Below are positions 14,803-23,075 of a DNA stretch of 24,453 nt, piece after piece; the stretch's first letter is position 1, and every line of letters starts with the position of its first letter. A model generated the notes under the pieces. It was not told the origin of the DNA. It saw nothing but the letters and a program-made list of their open reading frames with translations, and made no database searches. The stretch lies in the NCBI GenBank assembly GCA_014804185.1, contig JAAVAG010000184.1:1-24453 (forward strand), in the 5' to 3' direction. A program made the position numbers and the translations under genes. This DNA comes from Lachnospiraceae bacterium. Its GTDB lineage: Bacteria > Bacillota > Clostridia > Lachnospirales > Lachnospiraceae.

Positions 14803-15453
14803 TCATTTAAAAGTGATATTCAGGGATGAGCGAATGGAGATCTCGACATCGCTGACATATAAAGTATCACTGTCGAACTCGATTACGGGCTTCAAGGGAT
14901 TTTTACTGTCGCTGTTAAAGTATAGTCCCTTCTCCAATTCGATGCTCCATGTGACATTGCCGCTTCTGGCCCGGATCAGGGTATCATGTACCTTTTCAGG
15001 CTTCAGTCCCTGTGCCTCCAGCGCCGGTATGACTTCATCTTCCGTCATGCCCCAGAAGTCAATGCCTTTTACCAGCACGGGCACAAGGTCGGCGGAATCA
15101 AATCTGGCACTGTAGTGAATATCCATGATCTTGCACTCCTTGATATCCTGGGGAGTGTCTTTCTTATTATAACAGTGGACGTAAACAGGACAGCGCTGCG
15201 GATATTGATTATTGCCGAGATAAATACCATCATAACTCACCTCGCGCGCCCGTAATTCCTGGGTAAGCGTCGTCTCAAATCCACTCACATCGGTGATGAC
15301 AAGACCGTTATCCAGGCATTCCTGTATTGTGGCGTTCAGAGCCACCTCCTTGCCGTCAATGGTTATACTGGTTTTTGTGTCGCCGCACGCCGTCAGTGAC
15401 AGACAGAGCAGAACCGCCGTGCACAAGCAGATCAACGTGGAAATCTTTTTCAT
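14803..15453 (-). CDS. Small secreted lipoprotein of unknown function
   Basis: The 216-residue product starts MKKISTLICLCTAVLLCLSL and continues TACGD: a charged N-terminus, a hydrophobic core and a lipobox LTAC with the lipidated Cys at 23. After cleavage the protein would be anchored to the outer face of the membrane. I do not recognise the mature domain; it is soluble, with two Tyr-rich beta-like stretches (about 75-100 and 180-216). The frame extends to 15519, but the start at 15453 gives the signal peptide, with AAGGAG 11 nt upstream. It has its own strong promoter and terminator, so it is a single-gene unit. Two direct repeats lie upstream of the promoter. Confidence 0.85.
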   Translation of the reverse strand: MKKISTLICLCTAVLLCLSLTACGDTKTSITIDGKEVALNATIQECLDNGLVITDVSGFETTLTQELRAREVSYDGIYLGNNQYPQRCPVYVHCYNKKDTPQDIKECKIMDIHYSARFDSADLVPVLVKGIDFWGMTEDEVIPALEAQGLKPEKVHDTLIRARSGNVTWSIELEKGLYFNSDSKNPLKPVIEFDSDTLYVSDVEISIRSSLNITFK

Positions 15454-15541
15454 ATTGCAGATAACTCCTTCCATACGCATAAATATGGGGCATTTGAAAA
15501 ATACAGGCACACTTCTCAATCACCCGACACAAACATTTTTT

Positions 15542-15570
15542 ATTCTATCTTATGGAATCATAAAAGTCAA
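15542..15570 (-). promoter_or_regulatory. Lipoprotein gene promoter
   Basis: TTGACT (15570..15565), a 17-nt spacer and TAGAAT (15547..15542) predict a start near 15535, about 80 nt before the ATG. Confidence 0.75.
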
Positions 15571-15575
15571 TCTCT

Positions 15576-15615
15576 CGATGCAGCCTGATACAACATCTCA
15601 CGATGCAGCCTGATA
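15576..15615 (-). repeat. Two 15-bp direct repeats upstream of the lipoprotein promoter
   Basis: CGATGCAGCCTGATA occurs at 15576-15590 and 15601-15615, a 25-bp period. The nearer copy ends 6 nt before the -35 box. The position suits an activator that binds direct repeats, but no regulator can be named. Confidence 0.6.
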
Positions 15616-15665
15616 TGAAAACACAAGAAACGCTTTGTGATTTCATGGCATGTCATATAAATCCT

Positions 15666-17966
15666 TCATCCCCCAAACCCCGGATCCGAATTGGGAACTT
15701 CTAATTGACGCTGGGTCAGCTGCTGCGCCTCATATTCTGCAATGCATTCTGTCACAAATACGGTTTCATAGTCGTCGCTGCCGATCCTGTATCCCACGAT
15801 TTCATAGTCCAGAAATCCTGTCCGATACATGACATGGACAATATTTTCCCCGTTGTATTCTTCCACCCACATCATCACCGGATCGTCCCTGTCGTATATG
15901 GCATCTCCTACAGATGCATTGTCTTCGCAGCTGAAAAACAGCCATTCACGATATTCCGCCTCGATCCAAAAAGATTTCCGATAGGATTCCAGTACGCCGT
16001 CATTGTCCAGATCACATTGAAAACCGCCCTTTCCGTCCGGATTTTTCCGTTCCGGACTCCCTGTCATAATCCTGCAGCACGCTACGTTCTCATAAACCCC
16101 GGCGCATTTCTCCCCGGCGCTTGCCGCCAGTTCCTCGTACGCCTCGTCGCTGCACTGTGCCACCCGGATCTGAAACTCTTTTGGCCGCAGTCTGACCAGC
16201 ACTTTCTCCACCCTGCTGCCGTTCTCGTAGCAGTATAGGTCAAAACCCCAGTTTCTGCGGCTTTCTCTGCCAAAAAAGCCTATCCTGCACAGATAGTTCC
16301 GGCCTTTATAGCCAATCACCTCGACCCTTTCTGCTTCATGCACATATGCACTGGTCCGAAGAAAGCTGCCGTCAGGCTGTCCTTTCAAAAACACCCAGTC
16401 CTCAACTCCGCCGGAACCGCCAAAATATTCCTTTGTCAGAATGTCTTCTATACCGTCATTGTCGGCATCCACCAGGATCATATCGCATGAAGCATCCATG
16501 CCGCCGCTGTAACGCACACTTTCTATTTCCAGACGCACCGTTGTATCTTCCAGGGCAATCTCTTTCGCCTGCTCCTGACTCAGCCACCGGCCGGTTTCCA
16601 TGTTCTCCACGGTCTCCTCCAGTTTGTCCTGCCGCAGAGCCCAGATCAGTTTATCCACCAGTTCCTGGTCTATATACTTCTGTTCCGCTTCCATCTCATG
16701 AGCCAGGCTGTATGCCTCCGGCGGCACAAGTCCTTCATAAAACTGTTCATACAGCGGGCGTAGGATTTCCGGATGCAGTTCCCACGTTTCCCTGTCAAAT
16801 GTCTGCTCCCACAATATAGTTTCAGAGTCTTCCTCCGACGCATATAACCGCACCTGCTCTTCCCCGACTTCCAGTGTGCAAAAGCGACCCGACATCAGCG
16901 CGTTTTCCTCCCACCGGCAGAGCATTTCCGTACAGAAGACAAGGCCATACTTCCCATACTCTGCGTCATACAACCAAATCAGCTTTTCTTCCGGAAACAG
17001 ATAACGATCAACCGTCTCCTCCCAGACCGGCATCTGTGGCTTCACAAAAAGTTCCTGATCCGGGTTCCACAAAAAGGGCTCCTCATAGCGATATCCCATA
17101 TACAAATCCGGACAGCCGTCAAAGTTCAGATCCTCTGTTCCCCAGCCTCCCCATTGATATTCATAGTCAAGGATCTGCGCAGCCATCTCATATCTTCCCT
17201 CCCGATAGACCTGCATTTTACTATTCCCCGCATATCGCAGCAGCGGCGTATCTCCCTCTGGCTGTTTCACGATAAAATATGCTCTCTCATAGGAACGCTG
17301 TTCCTCCTCCGGCCAGATCACCACGTTCCGCTCTCCCTGCCAGGATACCCTGCCCTCCCGCAGAAGCGCATCAAAACCGTAATCCTCCTCCGGCCAGAAC
17401 CATCCCACCTGATAAAGTTCTTCCCCCTGGATCAATACATAATAACTGCGGTATTTGCTCTCTGCCAGATAGATCCGCTGCGTTTCCCCGCGCAGAATGC
17501 ACCAGATCTCTTCCCCCTCCCCCATCTGCTCCAGCAGCAAATGCAGTAGGGTTCTTTCCTGCGCCGGATCTTCGCTGTCCCACTGCACAGTATAGCGGGA
17601 GAAGCTGATGCGGGGCGGCAGATCATATTCCTCGCTTGTGCCGTACAGATTTATTTCCCTCACATATTTTTTTGCACTTTCCGGCGTATCTGCCTGTCCG
17701 GTTGGCGCCTTTCCCAGAACGGCGGAGACGCCGTCCCACAGGGAGACTTTTATCTCCCCGAATGTAAAATATCCCTCCCCGATCTCCGGCTCTTCCTCCA
17801 CCGGCAGCAGACAGACTTCCTCCGTCCTGCGCTGACGCGCCTCCTCGATCTGCCGCTGAAAAAAGTCCTGCTGCATGGAAAAATGCTCTCTGCCCTCCGC
17901 CGCAAAACCGCACATGGCAGCTGCCGCCTCCAAAAATATTCCCGCCGCCAAAACAGTGATCGTCAT
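15666..17966 (-). CDS. Large secreted protein with calcium-loop-like DxDxDG motifs
   Basis: I do not recognise a full-length family. The 766-residue protein starts with a hydrophobic stretch (MTITVLAAGIFLEAAAAMCG) that probably acts as a signal peptide, although it lacks positive residues; the Cys at 19 is a weak lipobox candidate. It is rich in Glu, Trp and Tyr. Three acidic loops, DLNFDGCPD (279), DADNDGIED (500) and DLDNDGVLE (652), match the calcium-binding loops of FG-GAP/VCBS-type beta propellers. The frame extends to 18014, but the ATG at 17966 has AGAGG 7 nt upstream. It overlaps the queH stop as ATGA, so the two are translated in a coupled way though their roles seem unrelated. No clear terminator follows; a weak hairpin lies at 15615-15646. 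Confidence 0.8.
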   Translation of the reverse strand: MTITVLAAGIFLEAAAAMCGFAAEGREHFSMQQDFFQRQIEEARQRRTEEVCLLPVEEEPEIGEGYFTFGEIKVSLWDGVSAVLGKAPTGQADTPESAKKYVREINLYGTSEEYDLPPRISFSRYTVQWDSEDPAQERTLLHLLLEQMGEGEEIWCILRGETQRIYLAESKYRSYYVLIQGEELYQVGWFWPEEDYGFDALLREGRVSWQGERNVVIWPEEEQRSYERAYFIVKQPEGDTPLLRYAGNSKMQVYREGRYEMAAQILDYEYQWGGWGTEDLNFDGCPDLYMGYRYEEPFLWNPDQELFVKPQMPVWEETVDRYLFPEEKLIWLYDAEYGKYGLVFCTEMLCRWEENALMSGRFCTLEVGEEQVRLYASEEDSETILWEQTFDRETWELHPEILRPLYEQFYEGLVPPEAYSLAHEMEAEQKYIDQELVDKLIWALRQDKLEETVENMETGRWLSQEQAKEIALEDTTVRLEIESVRYSGGMDASCDMILVDADNDGIEDILTKEYFGGSGGVEDWVFLKGQPDGSFLRTSAYVHEAERVEVIGYKGRNYLCRIGFFGRESRRNWGFDLYCYENGSRVEKVLVRLRPKEFQIRVAQCSDEAYEELAASAGEKCAGVYENVACCRIMTGSPERKNPDGKGGFQCDLDNDGVLESYRKSFWIEAEYREWLFFSCEDNASVGDAIYDRDDPVMMWVEEYNGENIVHVMYRTGFLDYEIVGYRIGSDDYETVFVTECIAEYEAQQLTQRQLEVPNSDPGFGG

Positions 17967-18655
17967 TTTTCTACCTCTTTTCTCATCTCCTGCTGCCGCA
18001 TGGAATACACGCACCCGCAGTAATTCTGCCGGTACAGCCCGTATTCAGCGGACAACTGGATCGATCTCTTATAACCATCCTTTTTCTTAAAATCCGAGGG
18101 CAGCCAGGACACACCGTACTCAGCCTCCAGTTCTTCCCCGATCTCATTGAGTTTCCGGGCGTTTTTCAGCGGACTGATGCTCAGCGTCGTGGCAAAGTAG
18201 TCATAGCCGCCCTCCTTTGCCAGCAGCGCAGTCTTTTCAAGGCGCAGTCTGTAGCACACAAAACATCTACCACCGCCCTCCGGACACTCCTCCATCCCCT
18301 TAACGGCCTCATAAAATGCGTCCGGCTGGTAATCTCCCTCTATGATCTCAATGGGATATCTATCCGCCTGTTCGTTATACGCGGCGATCAGCCGCTTCTG
18401 TTCCTCCACCCGCTTTCGGTACTCCGGCTCCGCGGAAATATTGGGATTATAGTAAAATACAGTGATCCGAAAATACTTCCGCAGATATTCCAGCACGTAG
18501 CTGCTGCAGGGTGCACAGCAGCTGTGCAGCAGCAGTCTGGGGGCAGGCCCGCCGCTTATCCGCTCCAGCAGCCCGTCCAGTTCTCTCTGATAGTTCCTGT
18601 TGTTTCCGTTATTTCTGTTGTTTCCACCATTTCCGCCATTTCCCGTCTTTCTCAT
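17963..18655 (-). CDS. queH: Epoxyqueuosine reductase QueH
   Basis: QueH reduces epoxyqueuosine to queuosine in the wobble position of GUN-decoding tRNAs; it is the non-cobalamin alternative to QueG. The 230 residues carry the family's cysteine and metal motifs: LLLHSCCAPCSSYVLEYL (Cys46, Cys47, Cys50), GGRCFVCYRLRLEKTA (Cys131, Cys134) and YRQNYCGCVYSM (Cys213, Cys215), with FATTLSISPLKN between. AAGGG lies just before the ATG at 18655. An odd feature is the Asn/Gly-rich head (residues 5-21), encoded by a near-repetitive tract, which is not part of the enzyme core. It starts 65 nt after carB, beyond a terminator-like hairpin, and overlaps the next gene by 4 nt. Confidence 0.93.
   Translation of the reverse strand: MRKTGNGGNGGNNRNNGNNRNYQRELDGLLERISGGPAPRLLLHSCCAPCSSYVLEYLRKYFRITVFYYNPNISAEPEYRKRVEEQKRLIAAYNEQADRYPIEIIEGDYQPDAFYEAVKGMEECPEGGGRCFVCYRLRLEKTALLAKEGGYDYFATTLSISPLKNARKLNEIGEELEAEYGVSWLPSDFKKKDGYKRSIQLSAEYGLYRQNYCGCVYSMRQQEMRKEVEK
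18595..18646 (-). repeat. Low-complexity GGAAAT/GGAAAC tract in the 5' end of queH
   Basis: Short near-repeats of GGAAATGGC, GGAAATGGT, GGAAACAAC and AGAAATAAC encode alternating Asn and Gly with a few Arg. Such a tract is prone to length change by slippage. Confidence 0.6.
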
Positions 18656-18678
18656 TTATCCCTTCCCCTCACTTGCAT

Positions 18679-18705
18679 AAAAGGGCAGGATTTCCCCGCC
18701 CTTTT
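18679..18705 (-). terminator. Terminator after carB
   Basis: AAAAGGGC and GCCCTTTT form an 8-bp stem extended by GGG/CCT around a GAAAT loop, ending in TTTT on the minus strand. It lies 15 nt after the carB stop and only 24 nt before the queH start, so queH probably depends on read-through or a promoter hidden in this short gap. Confidence 0.8.
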
Positions 18706-18719
18706 GATCTGTATGCCGT

Positions 18720-21700
18720 TTACAGCGACGCCACATCCACCAGTGTCAGATTCCCGCCCGCATTTTCCAGGCTGGTCACCAGCGCTCTGGCCGTATCCAG
18801 CGCAGTGATACAATAGACTCCCGTCTCGATGGAGACACGGCGGATCAGAAAACCGTCCCGGTTCTTATCCCGTCCCTGCGTGGGCGTATCGATGACAAGA
18901 TCAATTTTATGGCCCAGAATCAGATCCATCACAGTGGGAGACTCCTGCCGGATCTTATTCACCTTATAGGCTTTTACCCCTGCCTCATTCAGCGCCGCCG
19001 CAGTGCTGCGGGTGGCATAGATAATGTAGCCCAGTTTCTCGAATCTCCGGCCGATCTCTATGGCCTCCCCTTTGTCCGCGTCCTTGACGGTGATGATCAT
19101 CCTCCTGTGTTTGGGCAGCTGTACGCCCGCGCCCAGAAAAGCCTTGTACAGCGCCTCGTGAAAGTCCTTTGCAATCCCAAGGCATTCTCCTGTGGACTTC
19201 ATCTCCGGCCCCAGGCTGATCTCCGCGCCGCGGATCTTCTCAAAGGAAAATACCGGCATCTTTACGGCAAAATACTTCGCCTCCGGCTGCAGGCCCGGCT
19301 CATATCCCAGTTCACGGATGGTTCTGCCGATAATGACCTGAGTGGCCAGATCCACAATAGGAATGCCCGTCACCTTGCTGATATAGGGCACGGTGCGGGA
19401 GGAACGGGGATTTACCTCGATCACATACACTTCCTCTCCGATCGCAATAAACTGGATGTTGATCAGACCTTTCACGTGCAGCGCTCTGGCCAGACGCGCC
19501 GTATATTCCGCAATTTTTTCTTTCACCACACCGTCGATCGTGGGCGCCGGATAGACGGAAATGGAATCACCGGAATGAATGCCTGTCCTCTCTATATGTT
19601 CCATAATGCCCGGTATCAGAATATCCGTGCCGTCGCAGACCGCATCCACCTCGATCTCCTTGCCCTGCAGATATTTGTCCACCAGAATGGGGTGATCCTG
19701 GGCAATGCGGTTGATGATCTCCATAAACTCCTGGATCTCTTCATCGGAGGTTGCAATCTGCATGCCCTGGCCGCCCAGCACATAGGAGGGGCGCACCAGC
19801 ACCGGATAGCCCAGACGGTTTGCCACTGCCTTTGCCTCCGCCGCGGTGTAGACGGTTCCTCCCGCCGCCCGGGGTATGCCTGTCCGCTGCAGAATCTCAT
19901 CGAACAGTTCCCGATCTTCCGCCGCATCCACGTCCTCCGCCCGGGTGCCCAGGATAGGCACTCCCATCTTCATCAGACTCTCCGTCAGCTTGATGGCCGT
20001 CTGTCCGCCGAACTGTACCACCGCGCCGTCCGGCTTTTCCACATTTACCACGTTTTCCACGTCCTCAGGCGTGAGAGGTTCGAAATACAGTTTGTCCGCA
20101 ATATCAAAATCCGTGCTCACTGTCTCCGGATTGTTATTGATAATAATCGTCTCGTAACCGGCCCTGGCAAACGCCCATGTGGCATGTACGCTGCAATAGT
20201 CAAACTCAATGCCCTGTCCGATGCGGATGGGGCCGGAGCCCAGCACCAGCACTTTCCTGGGGGGATGAGTCTCCGACGCCTCGGACTCCCCGCCGTAGAC
20301 GGAGTAGTAATAAGGCGTACCGGCGGCAAACTCCGCGGCGCAGGTATCCACCATCTTGAAAGCGGCGGTGATGCCGTTTGCAAGCCGCATGTCCTTTATC
20401 TGATCCTCCGTCATGCCGGTAAGCCGTGCGATCACATTGTCGGGAAATTCCATGCGCTTTGCCTCCCGGAGCAGTCCGGCGGTAAGCGGCCCCGTCTTCA
20501 GGGCGTCCTCCATCTCGACAATACAGGCGATCTTATCGATAAACCACTCGTCGATCATGGTGATCTCATGAATCTTCCCGCTGTCTATCCCCTTGCGCAG
20601 CGCCTCGGCGATCACCCACAGTCTCTGATCATCCACGACTTTCAGCCTGCCCAGGAGTTCCTCCGCAGACAGCCCGCTGAAATCATAGCTGAGCAGGCAG
20701 TCCACATGCTGCTCCAGGGACCGGATGGCTTTCATCAGCGCTCCCTCAAAATTGGTACAGATGCTCATAACCTCGCCGGTGGCTTTCATCTGCGTGGTCA
20801 GCGTCCTCTTGGCCGTGATAAATTTGTCAAAAGGAAGTCTGGGCATTTTTACCACACAGTAATCCAGCGCAGGTTCAAAGCTGGCAAAAGTCTTTCCCGT
20901 AACGGCGTTCTTGATCTCGTCCAGCGTATATCCCAGGGCGATCTTGGCCGCCACCTTGGCGATGGGATATCCCGTGGCTTTGGAGGCCAGGGCCGAGGAA
21001 CGGCTGACCCGGGGATTGACCTCGATCACACAGTATTCAAAGCTGGTGGGATGCAGGGCAAACTGCACGTTGCAGCCGCCGGTAATTTCCAGTTCATTGA
21101 TAATGTTCAGAGCGGAACTTCTGAGCATCTGGTATTCCTTGTCACTGAGCGTCTGGGACGGCGCCACCACGATGCTGTCCCCGGTGTGGACGCCCACCGG
21201 ATCAATGTTTTCCATATTACATACCGTGATGCAGTTGCCCATGCCGTCCCGCATCACCTCATATTCGATCTCTTTCCACCCGGCGATACAGCGCTCCACC
21301 AGAACCTGTCCCACGCGGGAAAGCCGCAGCCCGTTCTCCAGGATCTCTTCCAGCTGCGCCTGATCGTGGGCAATACCGCCGCCGGATCCCCCCAGGGTGT
21401 AGGCCGGGCGCAGCACTACCGGATAGCCGATTGTCCGCACAAATTCCACGCCGTCTTCCACGTTTTCCACCACTTTGGAGGCGGCGCAGGGCTCTCCGAT
21501 GCGCTCCATCAGGTCTTTGAATTCCTGCCGCCCCTCCGCATTGCGGATGGTGGCGGCAGTGGTGCCAAGCAGCTTTACCTGATGGCTTTTCAGGAAACCG
21601 GACTCCTCCAGTTCCATACCCAGATTCAGCCCCGCCTGTCCTCCCAGGGTAGGCAGGATACTGTCCGGTTTTTCCTTTTCGATAATCTGTTCCAGCACCT

Positions 21701-21914
21701 GTATGGTCAGCGGCTCAATATATACCTTATCCGCGATATCCTTATCGGTCATGATGGTGGCCGGGTTGGAGTTCACCAGAATGACCTCCACGCCCTCCTC
21801 TTTCAGCGAGCGGCATGCCTGTGTCCCCGCATAGTCAAATTCCGCCGCCTGCCCGATCACAATTGGGCCGGAACCGATCACCATGACTCTCTTTACATTC
21901 GGATTTTTAGGCAT
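18720..21914 (-). CDS. carB: Carbamoyl-phosphate synthase large subunit
   Basis: CarB makes carbamoyl phosphate from bicarbonate, two ATP and ammonia supplied by CarA, feeding arginine and pyrimidine synthesis. The 1064 residues show the duplicated layout. The first ATP-grasp half has VIGSGPIVIGQAAEFDYAG and SDKEYQ/EVNPRVSRSSALASKATG. The second has VLGSGPIRIGQGIEFDYCSV and EVNPRSSRTVPYISKVTG. The C-terminal MGS-like allosteric domain has TRSTAAALNEAG and DTPTQGRDKNRDGF, where UMP or ornithine-type effectors bind. The start at 21914 is chosen because AAGGAGG is 8 nt upstream. It overlaps carA by 8 nt, which supports coupled synthesis of the two subunits. Confidence 0.98.
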   Translation of the reverse strand: MPKNPNVKRVMVIGSGPIVIGQAAEFDYAGTQACRSLKEEGVEVILVNSNPATIMTDKDIADKVYIEPLTIQVLEQIIEKEKPDSILPTLGGQAGLNLGMELEESGFLKSHQVKLLGTTAATIRNAEGRQEFKDLMERIGEPCAASKVVENVEDGVEFVRTIGYPVVLRPAYTLGGSGGGIAHDQAQLEEILENGLRLSRVGQVLVERCIAGWKEIEYEVMRDGMGNCITVCNMENIDPVGVHTGDSIVVAPSQTLSDKEYQMLRSSALNIINELEITGGCNVQFALHPTSFEYCVIEVNPRVSRSSALASKATGYPIAKVAAKIALGYTLDEIKNAVTGKTFASFEPALDYCVVKMPRLPFDKFITAKRTLTTQMKATGEVMSICTNFEGALMKAIRSLEQHVDCLLSYDFSGLSAEELLGRLKVVDDQRLWVIAEALRKGIDSGKIHEITMIDEWFIDKIACIVEMEDALKTGPLTAGLLREAKRMEFPDNVIARLTGMTEDQIKDMRLANGITAAFKMVDTCAAEFAAGTPYYYSVYGGESEASETHPPRKVLVLGSGPIRIGQGIEFDYCSVHATWAFARAGYETIIINNNPETVSTDFDIADKLYFEPLTPEDVENVVNVEKPDGAVVQFGGQTAIKLTESLMKMGVPILGTRAEDVDAAEDRELFDEILQRTGIPRAAGGTVYTAAEAKAVANRLGYPVLVRPSYVLGGQGMQIATSDEEIQEFMEIINRIAQDHPILVDKYLQGKEIEVDAVCDGTDILIPGIMEHIERTGIHSGDSISVYPAPTIDGVVKEKIAEYTARLARALHVKGLINIQFIAIGEEVYVIEVNPRSSRTVPYISKVTGIPIVDLATQVIIGRTIRELGYEPGLQPEAKYFAVKMPVFSFEKIRGAEISLGPEMKSTGECLGIAKDFHEALYKAFLGAGVQLPKHRRMIITVKDADKGEAIEIGRRFEKLGYIIYATRSTAAALNEAGVKAYKVNKIRQESPTVMDLILGHKIDLVIDTPTQGRDKNRDGFLIRRVSIETGVYCITALDTARALVTSLENAGGNLTLVDVASL

Positions 21915-23043
21915 TGCACTTTCCTCCTTCACACGTCCCGACATGCTGCTCCTGACTGAGCATCATGTGAATAAACCGGTCAAACAGATATCCCGAATCC
22001 CGGGGGCCGGGACATGCCTCAGGGTGGAACTGCACGGTAAAAATGTTTTTGCCCGTATACGCCAGCCCTTCGTTTGTGCCGTCGTTGACGTTGATAAAAG
22101 CGGGAACCGCTGTCTGCGGATCCAGTTTGTCCGTATCCACCACGTATCCGTGGTTCTGGGAGGAAATATACACGCGCCCGGTCTGCAGATCCTTTACCGG
22201 ATGATTGCCGCCCCGATGGCCGTATTTCAGTTTATAGGTGTCCGCTCCCGCTGCCAGCGCCATCAGCTGGTGCCCCAGGCAGATGGCAAATATGGGGATA
22301 TCGGTCTCATACAATTTCCGGATCTGCTCTATGATTCCGGTGCACTCCTTGGGATCTCCGGGACCGTTGCTCAGCATAATGCCGTCCGGCGCGTCCGCCA
22401 TGATCTCCCCGGCGGTGGTATGCGCGGGATACACCGTCACCTCACAGCCCCGCTGCACCAGCGACCGGGCAATGTTGTTTTTTGCCCCCAGATCCAGCAG
22501 TGCCACCCGCAGTCCTCTGCCGCCAGACTCCCGTGTCCGCTCCCCTTTCAGGATATATTTTTCGGAGCAGGTCACTTTTTCCACCACTTTTCCGGTGGTA
22601 TATGCTTTCAGCCTGGGAAGAATCCGATCCAGGTCATATGTTTCGTCGGCAGTGATCATACCGTTCATAGTCCCCTTCTCACGGAGGAGTTTGGTGAGGG
22701 CTCTTGTATCGATCCCGGCTATGCCCGGCACACCGTTCTGTTCCAGAAATTCCTGCAGAGACATATCACATCGGAAATTACTGGGTTTTCGGGAAAGTTC
22801 TCTCACAATAAACCCGTCCGGCCACGGCCTGCGGGACTCCATATCCTCCAGACACACACCGTAATTTCCGATCAGCGGATAGGTCATGCAGACTGCCTGT
22901 CCGGCATAGGACGGGTCCGTCAAAACCTCCAGATATCCGGCCATGGAAGTGTTGAAAACAATTTCACTGATAATCTCTCTGTCGGCTCCGATATGAGTTC
23001 CCTCAAAGACCGTGCCATCCTCCAATATCAAAAATGCCTTCAT
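21907..23043 (-). CDS. carA: Carbamoyl-phosphate synthase small subunit (glutaminase)
   Basis: CarA hydrolyses glutamine and tunnels ammonia to CarB. The 378 residues combine the N-terminal CPSase small-chain domain (VFNTSMAGYLEVLTDPSYAG, PGIAGIDTRALT) with a class I amidotransferase domain: LSNGPGDP, FAICLGHQLMA with nucleophile Cys255, and VQFHPEACPGPRD with His340 and Glu342. AAAGG lies 8 nt before the ATG. The C-terminal tail (CEGGKCNA) is short and not conserved. No PyrR-type attenuator can fit in the 32 nt that separate it from recD2, so any regulation must act further upstream. Confidence 0.98.
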   Translation of the reverse strand: MKAFLILEDGTVFEGTHIGADREIISEIVFNTSMAGYLEVLTDPSYAGQAVCMTYPLIGNYGVCLEDMESRRPWPDGFIVRELSRKPSNFRCDMSLQEFLEQNGVPGIAGIDTRALTKLLREKGTMNGMITADETYDLDRILPRLKAYTTGKVVEKVTCSEKYILKGERTRESGGRGLRVALLDLGAKNNIARSLVQRGCEVTVYPAHTTAGEIMADAPDGIMLSNGPGDPKECTGIIEQIRKLYETDIPIFAICLGHQLMALAAGADTYKLKYGHRGGNHPVKDLQTGRVYISSQNHGYVVDTDKLDPQTAVPAFINVNDGTNEGLAYTGKNIFTVQFHPEACPGPRDSGYLFDRFIHMMLSQEQHVGTCEGGKCNA

Positions 23044-23075
23044 TCCTTCTACCTTTCTGTCCGCCCCCGGCGGCC

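Noticed and set aside
15615..15646. Hairpin after the large secreted protein gene as a terminator
   Set aside because: The stem is AT-rich with an internal mismatch and lacks a U run, so it is too weak to call.
18909..21959. Very long open frame (1016 codons) on the plus strand opposite carB
   Set aside because: It is antisense to a fully conserved carB, has no recognisable domain or ribosome binding site, and is rich in His, Arg and Leu as expected for the complement of a GC-rich gene.
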